This document shows, one piece after another, positions 43,008 through 51,989 of a stretch of 64,000 nt of DNA. The notes under the pieces are model-generated. The model searched no databases. It was not told where the DNA came from and worked only from the letters and a program-made list of their open reading frames with translations. This DNA is from an uncultured Candidatus Binatia bacterium (GTDB lineage Bacteria; Desulfobacterota; Binatia; UBA9968; JAJDTQ01): contig OY282432.1 in NCBI GenBank assembly GCA_958295985.1, forward strand, positions 3,195,001 to 3,259,000. The letters are read 5' to 3'. The position numbers and the translations under genes were made by a program. Numbering within the stretch: the first letter of the stretch is position 1; the number at the start of each line of letters is the position of its first letter.

Positions 43008-44123
43008 ATGATACTCGCCATCGACAACGCCGAAGCGCAGCGTCTCCTCGACATGGAACTCAGCATGTCGGCCCTCGAGGAAGCCTATCGGGATCTCGGC
43101 ACGGGGGCCTCCATCACGAGTCCCCGAATCGACCTCCTCACGCCCGATTCCTACGTGGACGGCGACGGCAACACGCTGCCGGGCGCCCACAGCCTGAAGA
43201 CCATGTCGGCGGCCACCCGGAAGTACGCGGCCATTCGATTCCTCACGGACAAGCTCTTCTGGCAAGAGCGCAACGGCAACTTTCGCCGCGACCGGACCCC
43301 GGGGACCAGACGGGCCCACAGCGTGACACGGGGGTTATTGCTCCTGTTCAGCGTGGAGACCGGCGACCTGCTTGCCCTCGTCAGCGAAGGACACATACGC
43401 AATCTCCGCGTGGGAGCGGCCGCGGGCTTGGCGGCCAGACACCTTGCCCGGACCGACGCCTCCACCCTCGGCGTGCTCGGCACCGGCTTCATGGCGCGCG
43501 CGCACCTGGACGCCATGCTGAAAGCAATGAAGGGTATCGAGTCGGTTCGGGTTTTCAGCCCCAACCCTGAGCACAGGCAGCGCTTCGTCGAGGACTCGCG
43601 GGGGGAGGGACGCCCGGAGACGGTGGCGGTGGACAGCCCGGAGAACGCCGTCCGCGGAAGCGAGATCGTCGTCGTCGCAACCAACGCCCTCACGCCGGTG
43701 ATCCAAACCGGCTGGCTGGAGCCCGGGATGTACGTGTGCTCGGTACGCCACTGCGAGATCGCACCGGAGACTTTCGGCCGTTTCGATATTCTCGCGGTCA
43801 ACTCCAAGGAGAATCTGGGACCCACGACCTTCGTGGCCAGGAACGCGAAGGGGCCGCTGCCGGAGCAGGTCTTGCTGGATATAGACAAGGGTTATCCTCC
43901 CGGCGACGCCGTGGAGATCGACTGGGGTCATGCCCCCGACCTGCCGGACCTCCTGCTCGAGCGTCACCCGGGCCGGACGGACCCGGCGCAGGTCGCCTGC
44001 TTCAACAACAGCGTCGGTTTCGGGCTTCAGTTCGCCGCCCTGGCAGGGAAGGTCTACGAAGCGGCCGTGAGCCGGGGAGCCGGACGGGAAGTCCCCGACG
44101 ACGTGTTTCCCGATCTGTTCTAA
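43008..44123 (+). CDS. Ornithine cyclodeaminase / mu-crystallin family protein (OCD copy 3)
   Basis: 371 residues from ATG 43008 (GGAG 6 bases upstream; a longer frame from 42855 adds unlikely sequence). It has the family LLLFSVETGDLLALVSEGHIRNLRVGAAAGLAARHLAR region, Rossmann VLGTGFMARAHL near residue 155 and EIVVVATNALTP near 218. It is the only plus-strand OCD gene in the 36-46 kb block; more divergent from copies 1, 2 and 4. It lies opposite the 42221-42787 gene, start-to-start about 220 bases apart. Confidence 0.87.
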   Translation: MILAIDNAEAQRLLDMELSMSALEEAYRDLGTGASITSPRIDLLTPDSYVDGDGNTLPGAHSLKTMSAATRKYAAIRFLTDKLFWQERNGNFRRDRTPGTRRAHSVTRGLLLLFSVETGDLLALVSEGHIRNLRVGAAAGLAARHLARTDASTLGVLGTGFMARAHLDAMLKAMKGIESVRVFSPNPEHRQRFVEDSRGEGRPETVAVDSPENAVRGSEIVVVATNALTPVIQTGWLEPGMYVCSVRHCEIAPETFGRFDILAVNSKENLGPTTFVARNAKGPLPEQVLLDIDKGYPPGDAVEIDWGHAPDLPDLLLERHPGRTDPAQVACFNNSVGFGLQFAALAGKVYEAAVSRGAGREVPDDVFPDLF

Positions 44124-44142
44124 CACCGCGTCGATTCGGCCT

Positions 44143-45159
44143 TCAGACCTCGACGGCGGGCGGCGGAACCAGGGGGGCTCGATGGGCTCGGTCCAGGCCC
44201 AGCAACCCGGCTGCCGTGCCGCCCATGATCGCGTCCTTCTCGGCGTCGGTCAACGGCAGGCCCCGGATGGCGTCGATGTACTCCCGGAGGGCTGTCATGC
44301 CCTTGCCCGTGTCAGTGCTGACCCCGGTGAAGTCCTGGGGGTAGTCGGTGGCGAACACCAGCCGGTCGGGCCTGATCCCCTGAAGCGCGCAGCCCAGGGC
44401 CGTGGCGCCCCCCTCGAAGCCCGCCATGTCGAAATAGAGCATGTCGAAGTAGTGCTCGAAGGGCTTGTCCAGGGTGCCGAAGCGGTAGGCCTTGGCCACC
44501 AGGCGGTCCTTGACGCCGGCGATTCCGCCGCCGAAGTGGCCGATAACGAACTTGAGGTTCGGGAACCGCTCCAGCACGCCTCCGGCCACGATGCGGGTGG
44601 CGGCTACGGCCAGGTCCACCTCGCGCCCCAGGATGCGGGCCAGATCGTAGTCCATGAGCAGCTCATAGCCCTCGGGGACCATGGCCGGATGAACGAAGAT
44701 GGGCACGTCGAGGGCGCTGACCTTTTCGTAGAACGGATAGATTTGCTCCGAGTCCAGGGGCAGGCCCCGGAACTGGGAGGTGGTGGCGACGCCGTGGAGC
44801 CCCAACTCGCCGATGGCCCGGTCGAACTCGGCCATGGCCGGCGGGCCGCCCAGCAGCGGCGCCTGGGCCAGTCCGACGAAGCGTCCGGGGAAGCGGCGTT
44901 GCAGTTCCGCCAGGGAATCGTTGATGGTGCGGTTGTCCTCGAGGGTCGCGTCCCAGCCCAGCAGACACGACAACACCGAGACGTCCACTCCGGCGTCGTC
45001 CATGTCCCGGAGTTGCATCTCGGCATCGTAGAGCCGGGCGTGCATGGTCAACCGCGGCACGCCCGTATCCAGCTTGGCGAACAACGGCTCTTCGGAGTAG
45101 AGCCCGTGCTTCTTTGCGATTTCCCTGGGCACGTAGTGATGCTGGAAATCGACGATCAT
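44143..45159 (-). CDS. Amidohydrolase-2 family metal-dependent hydrolase or decarboxylase
   Basis: 338 residues from ATG 45159 (AGGA 4 bases upstream). The N-terminal VDFQHHYVP motif contains the paired His metal ligands. KFVIGHFGGG near 205 and FATDYPQDF near 275 match the ACMSD-type branch. A C-terminal hydrophobic tail ends RAPLVPPPAV. It follows OCD copy 4 on the same strand, 79 bases apart. Possible decarboxylation or ring-opening of an aromatic or heterocyclic acid (inference from family). Confidence 0.88.
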   Translation of the reverse strand: MIVDFQHHYVPREIAKKHGLYSEEPLFAKLDTGVPRLTMHARLYDAEMQLRDMDDAGVDVSVLSCLLGWDATLEDNRTINDSLAELQRRFPGRFVGLAQAPLLGGPPAMAEFDRAIGELGLHGVATTSQFRGLPLDSEQIYPFYEKVSALDVPIFVHPAMVPEGYELLMDYDLARILGREVDLAVAATRIVAGGVLERFPNLKFVIGHFGGGIAGVKDRLVAKAYRFGTLDKPFEHYFDMLYFDMAGFEGGATALGCALQGIRPDRLVFATDYPQDFTGVSTDTGKGMTALREYIDAIRGLPLTDAEKDAIMGGTAAGLLGLDRAHRAPLVPPPAVEV

Positions 45160-45238
45160 GAAATCCTCGCGACGTTGGAGAGAACCGGGCCGGTGGAACG
45201 GGCCTCCGACAGGGACGCACTGCGCACCGACGCTCGGC

Positions 45239-46327
45239 CTACGGAGAAGGCGAAAAGCCCTTGTCCAGCCACTCGCCCAGGTCTGCGCCAAACCACTCGG
45301 TGGGGAGCTCGCGGCCCAGGCCCTTCTTCTTGCAGGCCTCGTAGATCACCGCGCCCGCGGCGGCGAACTGGATGCCTACGCCGGTATTGCTCTTGTAGTA
45401 GATGAGCTCGTCGTCGTTCTTGCGCCCGGGATTCCGGCCGATGAGGACCTCTCCCAGCTCGCAGATCTTGTCCCAGCCGATCTTTCCTTCGTCGATGAGA
45501 TCGAGCATCTCCCTTTGCTGGTTGTGAAGCGACGTCTCCCGGTTGTTGAGCACGATCAACCCGGCCCGGGTGAAGGTGGTCTCATCCGCCTCGGTACGGC
45601 GGTGCACGCCGTCGCTGTTGACGATGGTGGTGACGAGCTGGCCGGGCGCCAGCCACTCCCCGTCGAACACGGGCGCGCTGGCGTTGGTGGCGCACATGAT
45701 GATGTCCGCGCCGTCCACCACGGCCCTGGCATTGTCCACCGGACGTACCTGGATGTCGAGCTTGCCGGTCATCTCCATGGCGAACCGTTCCCGGTGCTCG
45801 CGGGTGACGCTGTAGACGCGTACTTCCCGCACGTCCCGCACCGCGCAGATGGCGGCGAGGTTCTGCTCCGCTTCGTTGCCCGAGCCGAACAGCCCCACCA
45901 CCCGGCTGTCCTCCCGGGACAACGACCGGGTGGCTACGCCGGTGGTGGCGCCGACCCGTATGGAGGACAGACTGAAGTCGTGGATGATGGCCAGGGGCTC
46001 GGCGCTCTCAAGGCTGAACAGCAGCACGAAACCCCAACTCCGCCGCGCGGGGTACGGGTAGTCCATGCGTTTGAGACCGTCGACCATCCGCTCCCGGACC
46101 ACCATGGAGTCATAGCGGAGCGCCGCGACCCCGGAGCTCGGCACCGCGCCGGGGATGATGTTGGCCATGTAGCCGTCGGAATCGCGGTCCGGCGGCACCT
46201 TGTACCGTGTACGGGGCTTGTTGACCGCGACGCCACGGGCCTCCTCGGCAAAGGCGCGCTCCATGTCGTCGATGATGTCCTCTACCCGGAGCACCTGCTT
46301 CACGTCCGGGTCGGTGATCAACAGCAT
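45239..46327 (-). CDS. Ornithine cyclodeaminase / mu-crystallin family protein (OCD copy 4)
   Basis: 362 residues from ATG 46327 (GGGGAG upstream). It has the WGFVLLFSLESAEPLAI strand, the SSIRVGATTGVATRSLSR helix, Rossmann VGLFGSGNEAEQNL near residue 150 and DIIMCATNASAP near 213. FNNRETSLHNQQ-like segment and a KSNTGVGIQFAAAGAVIYE C-terminal helix match the family. First gene of a pair with an amidohydrolase. Confidence 0.88.
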   Translation of the reverse strand: MLLITDPDVKQVLRVEDIIDDMERAFAEEARGVAVNKPRTRYKVPPDRDSDGYMANIIPGAVPSSGVAALRYDSMVVRERMVDGLKRMDYPYPARRSWGFVLLFSLESAEPLAIIHDFSLSSIRVGATTGVATRSLSREDSRVVGLFGSGNEAEQNLAAICAVRDVREVRVYSVTREHRERFAMEMTGKLDIQVRPVDNARAVVDGADIIMCATNASAPVFDGEWLAPGQLVTTIVNSDGVHRRTEADETTFTRAGLIVLNNRETSLHNQQREMLDLIDEGKIGWDKICELGEVLIGRNPGRKNDDELIYYKSNTGVGIQFAAAGAVIYEACKKKGLGRELPTEWFGADLGEWLDKGFSPSP

Positions 46328-46579
46328 TGGCAACTCCCCTCTCGGTCCTCGACGGCCGAATCGAACCGGCACGCAACCGGCAAACCGGGATGCACTCGGG
46401 CGCCGGACGCTCCAGCGTCACGACGCTCTTCCCATGACGAAGTGCAACGTCTATCAGATCGGAGCCCGTGTGACGAGGAGGCGCCGCCTCGTCCGGCTTG
46501 CCCGCCGACGCGCCCCTCTGATAGACTTCGCTGAGCAGTCCGGTTGGAATCCAACCGTTGTTCATGCATGGACGAGCGC

Positions 46580-46655
46580 GAGCCGTTAGCTCAGCAGGTA
46601 GAGCATCTGCCTTTTAAGCAGAGGGTCGCCGGTTCGATCCCGGCACGGCTCACCA
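46580..46655 (+). tRNA. tRNA-Lys (TTT)
   Basis: 76-base cloverleaf with encoded CCA. Acceptor GAGCCGT pairs with ACGGCTC, D-arm GCTC/GAGC, anticodon stem TCTGC/GCAGA with loop CTTTTAA giving anticodon TTT, and T-arm CCGGTTCGATCCCGG. It stands 43 bases from the end of hsdR, so the type I restriction island begins next to it. tRNA 3' ends are common integration sites. Confidence 0.97.
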
Positions 46656-46698
46656 ATAAAATCAAAAGCGTTGGCCAGCCTGGTGAATCGCCGCATGC

Positions 46699-49600
46699 TC
46701 ATCCGTACGTTTCCCCGCCCAGAACTTCGACGACCTCCGCGATAACTTGCAATTGTCCCTCCTCCGCGCCCGTAAGAACGATGGGCGCGAAATCTCTGTT
46801 GACGGGTCTGAGCGTAATTTTCGTATGGCGCCAAGAGTCTCCGTCGCCCGCCTTCTCGCTCTGGTAACGCTTGACGGTGTACCGCTGCCCGCTCTCCGGG
46901 TCAGTGGCGTCGCGCATCTGCACGAGCACCGTTTTCCCTTGGCGCGCGCCCTCTACGGGCGCCGCAAAGAGGCAGTGCGCACCATCAGGAATGCGCGGCG
47001 CCATGGACCTGCCGACCACCTGGGCGACGAACATGCCGCGACGGAGACGGCGTGTGGTCTCGACCGCTACCCACGCAAAATCATCGTCGTCAATTTGTTG
47101 GGGATCGCTGAATGCGCCCGCGGCGGCTTTGAGAGGCACAAGAGGCACGCAGGTCACGTAGCGCTCCTCTGGTTGGGGCTCGACGACCCGCAGGCGCGGC
47201 GGCAATGTAGCGAGCTCCGCCTGCTCCGACGCTTGGCCAACATCGTTGCCTTTCAGGCGTCGATACGCTTCCGACGACATCCATTCCATCACGGTGTTCT
47301 GAAAAGCCGCATCGTTCATGAAGCGGACGAAAATGCCTTCGTTCTGGTCCATGCGTTCGACAAAGAGATTCTCCAGCAACCCCTTGAACACCAACTCGAA
47401 CTTGTCGCCCGGGTTAACCGCCGCCGCCTGCCGCACCCTGTCGTCGGCCATCGCCGCTTCGACGATCTGGTCGAAGAAAAGCTGATCCGCCTGGTTGAAG
47501 TCCGTGCCGAATCGCTCGTTCAAAGCGTCGATGAGTTGCGAGAGCGGCACCGGCTGCGGGCGCACCATGCCGCTGCCGACCTCCGTTGGCCCGTCGAGCG
47601 GCCGGGCCTCGCCGTTTTGAAGCGCGATGGACCCCTCGCTGATCTTCTGCAAGCGGTAGTAATCGAGCCGTACCTCGTCATCGAACCGGTACGCCGGCCC
47701 GCTCTTGCGACGCGGCAGCTTTGCCGCGAGATGGCGGAGGAACACGTACAGCCGCTCGAGATCCGAGTCCTGGTACGGAATCACCTGACTCAGAAACGCA
47801 TAGAGGTTCAAGAACGCCTGCAGCTTGCCGCGCCAGTCTTCCGCCGCTTCCTCGTTTGCGTCCCGGCGGGCAGCGAAGCGCGATACGGCCGGATCGATGG
47901 CGGCGTTCATGGTGCGGTGATCCGCTGCGCTCTGCCGCTGCTTGGGCGCAAAATAGACACCGCAGAACCGCTCGACCTCTTCGTCCAGGTAAACGCCTGA
48001 AGCGTCCAGTTCGCCCTTGATTGCGTACATGCGGGCGGGGTCCACTTCCTCGCCCATCTCGGCGCCTTCGTAATAGGTCTTGAAGGCTTCCTGAATCTCC
48101 TCCCGGTCGTTGACGAAGTCGAGCACGAAGGTGTCTTCCTTGCGTGGATGAACCCGGTTCAGCCGTGACAGCGTCTGCACGGCCTGAATGCCCGCCAGCC
48201 GCTTGTCGACGTACATCGTGTGCAGGAGCGGTTGATCGAAGCCGGTCTGATACTTCTCTGCAACCAGCAGCACCTGATATTCCTGCGTCGCGAACTTTTC
48301 CGGCAACGCCTTCTCGGAGAGGCCGTGGTTCATGCCCGGCTCGGTATAGGTGACGCCGGCGAGCTTGTCGTCCTCCACGGCGCCCGAGAAGGCCACCAGC
48401 GACTTGATGGCGTACCCCTTTTTCTGAATGTAGCGGTCGAAGTTCTGCTTGTAGCGAACCGCTTCGAGGCGCGACCCTGTCACCACCATCGCCTTGGCTC
48501 GGCCGCCGATTCTGTGCCGGGTGACCGCGTGGAAATGTTCCACTATCACCGCGGTTTTCTGCGCAATGTTGTACGGGTGCAGCCTCATGAACCGCGCCAA
48601 CGCTTGCGCCGCCTTCTTGCGCTCGACATTGGGGTCGTCGTCGCACGCCTTGAGCAGGTTGAAATACGTCTTGTAGGTCGTGTAGGACTTCAGCACGTCG
48701 AGGATGAATCCTTCCTCGATCGCCTGGCGCATGGTGTAGCGGTGCACGGGCCGCCCATCGCGGCCGAACACGGCCAGCGTCTTGTGCTTGGGCGTGGCGG
48801 TGAAGGCGAAGAAACTCAGGTTCGCCTGCTTGCCGCGCTTGGCCATGCTGCGAAACAACGCCTCCAGGTCTTCCCGGCCTTCCTCTGCCGCTCGCTGTCT
48901 GGCCGCTTTGCGCAGCGCTTCGCCACCGAGCACTTCCTTGAGGTCGGCCGCCGCCTCGCCGCCCTGAGAGCTGTGGGCTTCGTCGACGATCACGGCGCAA
49001 CGCCGGGTGGCGAGCGTCCCCGTTCCGGTGGCGCCGCGTTCCTCGGCCATCTTGAGCAACTGACGCGAGACGAACGGGAATTTTTGCAGGGTGGTGATGA
49101 TCACCGGCACCGCATTCTCAAGCGCTTCAGCGAGTTGCCGCGAGTTGTCGTCGATCCGCTGCACGACGCCGCGCTTGTGCTCGAACTGGTAGATGGTGTC
49201 CTGGAGTTGCTGGTCCAGCACGACGCGATCCGTCACCACGATCACGCTATCGAAGACGCGCTCGTTGGCGGCGTCGTGCAGGGACGCGAGACGATGCGTC
49301 AGCCAGCCGATCGTGTTGCTCTTGCCGCTCCCCGCCGAATGCTCGATGAGGTAGTTGTTGCCCACGCCCTCGCGGCGCGCGGCGGCTACCAGCGTACGCA
49401 CCGCCTCAAGCTGATGGTAGCGGGGGAAGATCATCGACTCGGTCGGGACCCTGCGGCCGTGATCGTCGCGCTTCTCTTCGATCTGCAAGTGAATGAAACG
49501 GGCGAGGATGTCGAGCAGGCTGTCGCGCTGCAGCGCCTCTTCCCACAGGTAGGCGGTACGGTAGGTACGTCCCGCCGCATCAGGTGGGTTCCCGGCGACT

Positions 49601-50253
49601 CCGTTGCAACCCCTGTCGAAGGGCAGAAAGCGCGTCGCTTGGCCGGCCAGGCGCGTGGTCATGAGCACCGATTCGGTATCCACCGCAAAATGCACCAGCG
49701 CGCGTCGCTTGAAGACGAAGATCGGCTCGCGCGGCTCGCGGTCCCGCTGGTACTGGCGCACCGCATCCTCCACCCGCTGGCCTGTCAGCGGGTTCTTCAG
49801 TTCCAGCGTCACGACGGGGATGCCGTTCAGGCTCAGCGTGACGTCCAGCGACTGTTCGGAACGCGGCGAAAAGTGGAGTTGGCGGGTCAGCCCCAGACGG
49901 TTGGCCGCGTAGCGGGATTCAAGCTCGGGATTCAACTCGTGCGCCGCCTTGAAGTACGCGGCGCGCAGCGTTCGCCCGTAGCACTTGAACCCGTGCCGCA
50001 GGGTCGCAAGCGCGCCGTTGGCGTCCATCCACTTGCAAAGATCGGTAAGGATCTGCTCGCCGGTCCTGGCGCCGTGCAGCGCTTCGAGCTTCTCCCACGC
50101 CTGCGGTTGCGTTTCGCGGATGAAGGCGAGAACCACATCGGGAAAAATGGCGCGCTCGCGGTCGAAGCCGTCCCCCGCTATCGAGACGTACCCGTTCTCC
50201 AGCAGGTGGGCTTCAATGACGGCTTCAAAGGCGGCTTCGCTCGTGTGCTTCAT
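46699..50253 (-). CDS. hsdR: Type I restriction enzyme HsdR subunit fused to a C-terminal S24 (LexA-like) peptidase domain
   Basis: 1184 residues. The N-terminal nuclease core shows Asp137 and Glu151-x-Lys153 in TLELKNP (PD-ExK). Superfamily 2 motor: Walker A AGSGKS at 307-312, DEAH at 424-427, and SLSRLNR-type motif VI near residue 745. From about residue 1060 an S24 peptidase-like domain follows: [13 protein letters not shown] with candidate nucleophile Ser1083, and YTVKRY with Lys1128, spaced like LexA/UmuD. HsdR cuts DNA after translocation in unmodified contexts. The extra domain suggests autocleavage or controlled release. Start ATG 50253; a small ORF overlaps it. Confidence 0.9.
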   Translation of the reverse strand: MKHTSEAAFEAVIEAHLLENGYVSIAGDGFDRERAIFPDVVLAFIRETQPQAWEKLEALHGARTGEQILTDLCKWMDANGALATLRHGFKCYGRTLRAAYFKAAHELNPELESRYAANRLGLTRQLHFSPRSEQSLDVTLSLNGIPVVTLELKNPLTGQRVEDAVRQYQRDREPREPIFVFKRRALVHFAVDTESVLMTTRLAGQATRFLPFDRGCNGVAGNPPDAAGRTYRTAYLWEEALQRDSLLDILARFIHLQIEEKRDDHGRRVPTESMIFPRYHQLEAVRTLVAAARREGVGNNYLIEHSAGSGKSNTIGWLTHRLASLHDAANERVFDSVIVVTDRVVLDQQLQDTIYQFEHKRGVVQRIDDNSRQLAEALENAVPVIITTLQKFPFVSRQLLKMAEERGATGTGTLATRRCAVIVDEAHSSQGGEAAADLKEVLGGEALRKAARQRAAEEGREDLEALFRSMAKRGKQANLSFFAFTATPKHKTLAVFGRDGRPVHRYTMRQAIEEGFILDVLKSYTTYKTYFNLLKACDDDPNVERKKAAQALARFMRLHPYNIAQKTAVIVEHFHAVTRHRIGGRAKAMVVTGSRLEAVRYKQNFDRYIQKKGYAIKSLVAFSGAVEDDKLAGVTYTEPGMNHGLSEKALPEKFATQEYQVLLVAEKYQTGFDQPLLHTMYVDKRLAGIQAVQTLSRLNRVHPRKEDTFVLDFVNDREEIQEAFKTYYEGAEMGEEVDPARMYAIKGELDASGVYLDEEVERFCGVYFAPKQRQSAADHRTMNAAIDPAVSRFAARRDANEEAAEDWRGKLQAFLNLYAFLSQVIPYQDSDLERLYVFLRHLAAKLPRRKSGPAYRFDDEVRLDYYRLQKISEGSIALQNGEARPLDGPTEVGSGMVRPQPVPLSQLIDALNERFGTDFNQADQLFFDQIVEAAMADDRVRQAAAVNPGDKFELVFKGLLENLFVERMDQNEGIFVRFMNDAAFQNTVMEWMSSEAYRRLKGNDVGQASEQAELATLPPRLRVVEPQPEERYVTCVPLVPLKAAAGAFSDPQQIDDDDFAWVAVETTRRLRRGMFVAQVVGRSMAPRIPDGAHCLFAAPVEGARQGKTVLVQMRDATDPESGQRYTVKRYQSEKAGDGDSWRHTKITLRPVNRDFAPIVLTGAEEGQLQVIAEVVEVLGGETYG

Positions 50254-50381
50254 GTCATCTCCGTCCCCGGATGCGCAACTCTTCCACGATTCATAGTTGG
50301 CCGTCGAGTACTGAGCGGGAGAATGCCATGAGGAAGCGCGCCAACCTCGCGTTCGACGATTGCGGTCAACGGACTGTTCAT
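50250..50381 (-). CDS. Possible small ORF overlapping hsdR start
   Basis: 43 codons from ATG 50381 ending in a TGA that overlaps the hsdR ATG (ATGA), with GGAAAGGA upstream. The overlap suggests coupled translation, a leader for hsdR. The composition is basic and unremarkable and there is no recognised domain; it may be chance. The rest of the 204-base gap between the DUF6575-like gene and hsdR shows nothing else. Confidence 0.3.
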   Translation of the reverse strand: MNSPLTAIVEREVGALPHGILPLSTRRPTMNRGRVAHPGTEMT

Positions 50382-50457
50382 GCCGTGCTTTCCTTTCCGT
50401 CGGTTCCGATCACACCCTCAGCTACGTCTGTCATTGCACGCACTACCCGCTCTACAC

Positions 50458-51618
50458 CTACAACCTCTCCTGTCGATTGAGATGCAGGACATGTTTCTCT
50501 TCGCCAATGATGCTGACTTCCTCTATCTCGTCATCGCAGTAGAACCTGTACGAGCCGCCCACTTCCAGTCCGTCCAGGCTCGGACCTCCGTCTCCGATCT
50601 TTCCCGAACGTGCGCCTTCAGCCGTGAGCAACCCCCACATGCCAGTGTTTCGATTGAATTTCTCGAACGTACCTTCCAGGGTAATCGGTTCACTCCCGAG
50701 CTTATGGACGTGCGACAACACTTCGACCAGTGGCGCGGCCTGCCTTTCCGCCACCCCGCGAATGGTCGGCTGCTCCGAGTTCGGCAAGGCCCACGAATAG
50801 TGAACTCCGGTTTGCGTCTCTCTCAAGAAGCGCAAGAATTTCAGATAGGCTCCCGCCAAGTGCCCGCGATTAGCCTCGATCACGGCAAGCGTGTCGTCGG
50901 GACTAGCGGCGTGCTCGAACAGCCTGTCCACTCGGGGAAGCGCGGTTGCGATCTCACTCTCGCCAAGAAGGTTGAGAGTACCTGCGGCTTCGAAAAGGAC
51001 GCGAAACGAGCCGGCCGCAGCGGGGACGACGACATCGAGCAGGTCTTGGTTCGGTTGCCAGTGGGCAAGCGGGTTCTCCTTCCGCATTTCCCTATGCGCT
51101 TTCCTGACCATCGTCTGCACGTGCTGAAGCAGCTCTGCAAGATTACCCGCACGGATACGATGCTGCGTAGCCGCCTCGGGGGGTTCGGCGACAACTTCCA
51201 GAACGAGGTTGTTACGTTGCCGGGCTTCCTTGACCAAGCCGTCCGAAGGCCTGTCGTGGAGCAGGAAGCCGGGGTCGGGAAGCATCCCACTGTCCAGGAG
51301 CGAACCGGTCAACCGCTCAAGATGCAGCGGACCGTCAATACCAACCGATGTCGTTGCGGTGTAGTGTTCGTCCTCTTCGGAACCCACCAGCAGGGAGCGC
51401 AGGTCGATCTCGCCGCCGCGGAACAGTCGTAGCTGCTCCGGAGCCACACCGACAACGAGATAGCGCTCACGTCCTTCGCCTGGGGGCGGCTCGGAGAGGG
51501 AGCGTGCATCGGGTTCCACCGCCACTGCCGCGTAGTGGCCTCCGATGGCGTCACGGGCTTCGAACACCTGGGGGCCGTCGTAGTAGAACAGCGTGCCCTT
51601 ATAGTGAACCGACTTCAT
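50458..51618 (-). CDS. Accessory protein in type I restriction locus (DUF6575-like, with C-terminal beta-rich domain)
   Basis: 386 residues from ATG 51618 (GGAGG 4 bases upstream). It opens with YKGTLFYYDGPQVFEARD, a beta-rich segment recalled from the DUF6575 family, followed by YLVVGVAPEQLRLF. The middle is helical (GNLAELLQHVQTMVRKAH), and the C-terminus has an OB-like LEGTFEKFNRNTGMWGLL stretch, then YRFYCDDEIEE. No catalytic motifs. It lies between the 95-codon gene and hsdR, co-directional. A regulator or protection factor for the restriction enzyme is possible, inferred from position only. Confidence 0.6.
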   Translation of the reverse strand: MKSVHYKGTLFYYDGPQVFEARDAIGGHYAAVAVEPDARSLSEPPPGEGRERYLVVGVAPEQLRLFRGGEIDLRSLLVGSEEDEHYTATTSVGIDGPLHLERLTGSLLDSGMLPDPGFLLHDRPSDGLVKEARQRNNLVLEVVAEPPEAATQHRIRAGNLAELLQHVQTMVRKAHREMRKENPLAHWQPNQDLLDVVVPAAAGSFRVLFEAAGTLNLLGESEIATALPRVDRLFEHAASPDDTLAVIEANRGHLAGAYLKFLRFLRETQTGVHYSWALPNSEQPTIRGVAERQAAPLVEVLSHVHKLGSEPITLEGTFEKFNRNTGMWGLLTAEGARSGKIGDGGPSLDGLEVGGSYRFYCDDEIEEVSIIGEEKHVLHLNRQERL

Positions 51619-51701
51619 GACGCCTCCACGGCGCATTGGCCAAGAATGTCGTACCGCGCAAACGGCCACCACGTGTGATGTGACCGCGCCCCTCGGTCCG
51701 C

Positions 51702-51989
51702 TCAATCCTGCCGTGCCGTAAGTCGTACGCTGCATAAGAGCCGCCCCCGCAAGGCCGGGAGCTTTAATGCGCGCCTCCCGTCTTCCGGTCGAGCGTAGAC
51801 GGACAAACCGCGCGCTTGGCACTCCGTGACCCCCTGAAACGGCTGCGAGGGATTCTCCGCGCGCTGCGACCGAAAGTCCTGCTCCGTTGGAGGGTTCGTC
51901 CTCACCAAGCGAAACACTTGCCGAGGTTCGCTGATTTCCTCGGCGGTCTCTGGCGGACACCCATCCGGCAGCGGCTCTCGATAGGTCAC
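51702..51989 (-). CDS. Small protein translationally coupled to HsdS
   Basis: 95 residues from GTG 51989, which overlaps the hsdS stop (GTGA). Sequence reads EEISEPRQVFRLVRTNPPTEQDF, then a GVTECQARGLSVYARPED segment and a LPALRGRLLCSVRL end. I recall this as a small conserved family found downstream of type I specificity genes, but cannot check. No motif suggests an enzyme. Coupling to hsdS implies a fixed ratio with the specificity subunit. Confidence 0.65.
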   Translation of the reverse strand: MTYREPLPDGCPPETAEEISEPRQVFRLVRTNPPTEQDFRSQRAENPSQPFQGVTECQARGLSVYARPEDGRRALKLPALRGRLLCSVRLTARQD

